From Monilinia fructicola (Eukaryota > Ascomycota > Leotiomycetes > Helotiales > Sclerotiniaceae), in contig VICG01000015.1 of assembly GCA_008692225.1 (NCBI GenBank), forward strand, positions 1,505,001 to 1,569,000: a DNA stretch of 64,000 nt, given 5' to 3'. Under the pieces are notes generated by a model. It did not search any database. It saw only the letters and a program-made list of their open reading frames with translations, and was not told where the DNA came from. Below are positions 60,783-64,000 of the stretch, in pieces. The first letter of the stretch is position 1. The number at the start of each line of letters is the position of its first letter. Both the position numbers and the translations under genes were made by a program.

Positions 60783-63378
60783 CTATTCTGCAAGCTTCTT
60801 CTTTGCATTCTCTCTTGCCAATTTCTTGAAGAACGCGTTGCTTTCTCCTTTGTTCTTTTTCAGATCCTTGTTCCTGCTCCTATTTTGCTCAACATATGCC
60901 ATATCCTGTCCACCAGCCAAATCAGCAAGTTTACCAGCAGTTCTTCTTACGTTCGATTTCTTTTTGGATCTCGGCTTTCCGTCGTTGCGATGAAACAAAT
61001 CGTCATTGAACTCTTCCTTGTCATCCTCCATGTTGTGGAGCATTACGTTTTGTAAAAAGCTCTCTGCGATCATGGGGTGTGTTTGAATGCAAGGCCGGGA
61101 AGATTCTCAATGCCTTGTAGATGAGTGATAGCCTTAAAAGCATAACCCTGGTCAACAAGGAATGCTTGCCGTTTTGACGAGTAATACATTTCTTTAGTAT
61201 CTTTAGACACTAGAGAATAGAAGAATGCATTGAATCCTTCATCGTTTCTGCGTTTCGCCCTAAGAATTCTGCCCAATCTTTGCGCTTCTTGTCGACGAGA
61301 ACCAAAGTGAGAGGAGATTTGGATAAGGCATGTTGCCTCGGGCAAATCCAGAGAAGTATCACCGATTTTTGAAAGGAAGAGCGTATTGATATTGGGGTTG
61401 TGTTGGAAATTCTCAAGGATTCGAAGACGTTCAGTCTGAACCGTACCACCATAGATGAAAACCTTCCCTAGCTTTTGAGCATAGACGTGTAAAGCGTAGA
61501 CGTTATCTGAAAAGACAATGATCTTGTCGCCACGTTTCTCATGATAATCTATCAGAAATTGACACGCCTGGAACTTTCGAGGATTCATTGTGGATATTAA
61601 GCCCTGTTTTCGACTAGACGCTTTCAAATACTCTGAGTGGAATTCTGTGGTCATGGGACACCAAACTTCTGCGCACATTGAACTCTCGCAATATGACCTT
61701 GCGCGCAGCCAATTCCATCCAGTTAGCTTCATACAGTTTGGGACCAATCAAGAAATTTAAATCTTCAATCTTATCATCCTCACGAAGTAGTGTGGCCGTC
61801 AAACCTAATTTTGAATGGGTCTTGATTGACGACGTGACTTTTCTGAAGATATTGGCAGGGACAACATGAACCTCATCTAGAAGCATCAATCCCCATTCTC
61901 TGCTCGTCAAGAAATCCATCATCTTTTGAGCATCGAAAGCTCTTGCACGTGTCTGTGTAACCATGGAATATGTCGTTACAATGATACCAGTACTCCTGGT
62001 GAACTTCTCTTTGTGGTCGGAAGTAAACACTGCAATATCAGCTGGATTGATATTTTGACCACTTCAAAAATTCCTGTCGCCATTGAACAACGGACATAGA
62101 ACTCGTGCAGAGGACGATGACACCCTTCTTGATTGTGCAAGCCGCGGTGATACCAACTAAGGTTTTTCCAGCACCACAAGGCAACACAATAAATACCACT
62201 CTTAGCTCGGCCATTACCAAACATCTTACTCAGACTCTTTTCCTGGTAATGTCGAATTTGGGCACTAGGTCTCAGATCAATCTCGAGATTCGGATTGGCT
62301 TCATCGTTACGGAAATCGTATTCCTCAAGTACAGGCAATGCAAGCTCCAGACATCGCTTCTGTACAGCTTCTACACCATCATCGGCAATTTCAAACGCAT
62401 GCACGGCCTCTTCTTCATCATCATCATCGTCCTCTTCATTAAGCTTGGCATAAATATCCTCTTGTGTAGGATCTTGTCCTTCTTCTTGTCTATCTGTTCC
62501 ATTTTGAGGTCTGTCCGTAGCTTGTTGAACCCCAGCTGCATTTTTCGTTCCTGGGATGACCAAGCCCCCCATAGTAGGGGCGATAGTTGTAGTAATTTCG
62601 GTCGTTCCTTGAACCCTAATTGGACCTATCACTGGATCCTTTAAAAGACGTTGCAGCAGCTCGGGATCCGAACTTTCGACGTAATGCTTTGTATTTTTTG
62701 AGGACCAGCTTGACTTTGCCATAACTCTGAGTACAGTTGGTAATGAAATCTCTAATGTTCTCGGGTATAGGCATCTTTGAAAGCCGATCAAGAACATTGA
62801 TGATATCCTTAGGATCTAAGCCAACTGATACAGCAGCGTACAGACTATGAGGTGTTAGAGCATACTCGTGTAAGAAGCTAGGTCGTGATTTGGGCTCTGC
62901 TATCGTGGTCAGAAAGTCTTGAGCGTGCGCTGCCAGTGGTGAGAAACTTTCTAGAATAATGCGTGCTTTCTGTGGATCTATCCATAATGGCCGGTTTGGC
63001 GTGATCGGGCTTCAGAGATAAGTATGAAAAATCATTGTTGCCAAAATGATGACTAGCAGAATCCCTAGTCCACTTGGAATTGTGTTTAGCCTGGTAGCTT
63101 TCTGCTGAGAACTTGCTTATTGCGCGCCGCTGATATTTGCCTTCTCATCCTCCGTAGCTTCTAGGCCTTGTTGATCAAGATCGTCTATGGTTCCATCTTG
63201 GTATTCATCATCACTGCTAACATTACTGCGAGGGGTCGCAGGTCCTGGTGTAGAAGCAGCAGAGTCTTTGTTCGATTTTGTAGAACCTCGCACACCTGGA
63301 TGCTGTCAGTCATCATAAGTTCATAGTAAAGCAAATACAAAGCCTCATACTTGATGTGGCTTTCCTCTTTGGAGGCAT
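60783..63378 (-). CDS. SSL2: XPB/Ssl2 (Rad25) TFIIH DNA helicase, frame broken by multiple small insertions
   Basis: Exon 1 is 63378-63351 (MPPKRKATS) and exon 2 is 63295-60783; the intron of 55 nt has a CTGAC branch site. With frames made continuous the length is 842 residues, typical of the family. Order of motifs: acidic N-terminus; the XPB damage-recognition-like region ([25 protein letters not shown]); [14 protein letters not shown]; Walker A (LPCGAGKT); DEVH box (LLDEVHVVP); [19 protein letters not shown]; and motif VI ([19 protein letters not shown]). The C-terminal [11 protein letters not shown] block is present. In TFIIH, XPB opens promoters and repair bubbles as a 3'-5' translocase. 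About nine insertions interrupt the frame (near 63122, 62995, 62694, 62191, 62053, 61701, 61671, 61074-61084 and 61054). The amino-acid content is otherwise well conserved, so sequence error or a very recent null allele is likelier than an old pseudogene. Confidence 0.85.
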
Positions 63379-64000
63379 CTCGAAGTTCCTTCAAAAAATT
63401 ATACCGCGTGGGTTAGATGATTATTTGGAGGAACAGAAGAGATGGAGGTTTAAGTTTCTCTTTGAATGGCGAGAATGTCGTAGTTGGTGCGCAAGGCTGA
63501 GTTGCTGAGTAATGAGATTCTAACGCTAAATTGTCAGGTTCAGCCTGATATTCAATGCCGGGAACCTTTTTTTTTTTGGGGATTGCATGTGAAGCTGTGA
63601 CTTGTTCTATTTACAAAACCCTGCGGCAGAAGATCACTTTGAAAGCTGGAGATTAAAGTCAAATACAAACTCTCAGACTACAGTAATACGAAATCTTATA
63701 TTTCTGCATTATGTGGTAAGATTCAAGTCATTCTCGGTGCTGATCAAAAACTTTAACAGAATTCTAGTAAACACATTCTCAACGCTCAAGTTCCATTCGA
63801 TCGCCATGCTGTAAGACCAACGTCCTAAGATAGCTTTTCCATACTAAATTCTGACTCAAGGTCGAAAATGGTTTGATTGCGCCGAGTGTCATCATGAAAC
63901 CGAATCCCACCCTTTGAAGAAGACCACAGAAATGGTATTACTCGTTCCTACAACCCCTCTCCTCGACCCCTCATACTGACCACAACGCAAGACGTTCGCA
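63379..64000. other. Right flank, upstream of SSL2
   Basis: No gene is supported. It includes the probable SSL2 promoter and a 10-nt T run near 63,568-63,577. Confidence 0.5.

Noticed and set aside
1..64000. tRNA genes
   Set aside because: I looked for B-box-like GTTCRANNC sequences; the few found (for example 468, 11,346 and 26,540 reverse) lack an A box at the right distance or a pairing acceptor stem.

Overview
The window is nuclear DNA of a filamentous ascomycete. Introns are short (about 50-75 nt) with GTRNGT donors, CTRAC branch sites and YAG acceptors. The gene set (CFEM/PTH11-type receptor, fungal LRR-type adenylate cyclase, septin, GPI-anchored wall protein, phenolic acid decarboxylase) and the general character of the proteins suggest Leotiomycetes, probably a Sclerotiniaceae-like fungus (Botrytis/Sclerotinia/Monilinia group). 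That placement is inference; no search was run.

Layout. The first 39 kb is gene-poor: a GPI-anchored protein (1.8-2.7 kb, minus), a large HSP20 (9.4-10.6 kb), a Src1/Heh-type inner nuclear membrane protein (15.1-17.5 kb), a CFEM/PTH11-like receptor (23.5-25.3 kb) and adenylate cyclase (27.4-34.4 kb, minus). Between them lie kilobases of microsatellites, minisatellites and two AT-rich blocks. One block (35,941-36,784) is a complete fold-back element with long terminal inverted repeats and a TA target duplication. From 39.2 to 56.9 kb the region is dense: mitochondrial PDK-type kinase, septin, PWP2, a DNA-ligase-like protein without a catalytic core, a DUF4048-like protein, a PQ-loop vacuolar transporter, NADH diphosphatase and phenolic acid decarboxylase. 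After a 3.9-kb spacer, the TFIIH helicase XPB/Ssl2 closes the window.

Function. The neighbours do not form a pathway. Housekeeping genes (PWP2 for ribosome biogenesis, SSL2 for transcription and repair, septin, PDK, NPY1) lie beside environment-facing genes (CFEM receptor, adenylate cyclase, wall protein, phenolic acid decarboxylase). The receptor and adenylate cyclase could act in one G-protein/cAMP route, but that is only an inference from family roles.

The most notable observations are: (1) the SRC1 intron has two branch-site/acceptor pairs 20 nt apart that would give one-TM or two-TM proteins, a parallel to yeast SRC1 alternative splicing; (2) a DNA-ligase-family protein keeps its N-terminal and C-terminal regions but has no adenylylation core; (3) a TA-flanked fold-back element; (4) five otherwise intact conserved genes are interrupted by small indels, mostly insertions in homopolymers, with nine in the XPB gene (three of them GC dinucleotides). 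Item 4 looks more like an assembly-quality signature than true gene death, but this should be tested.
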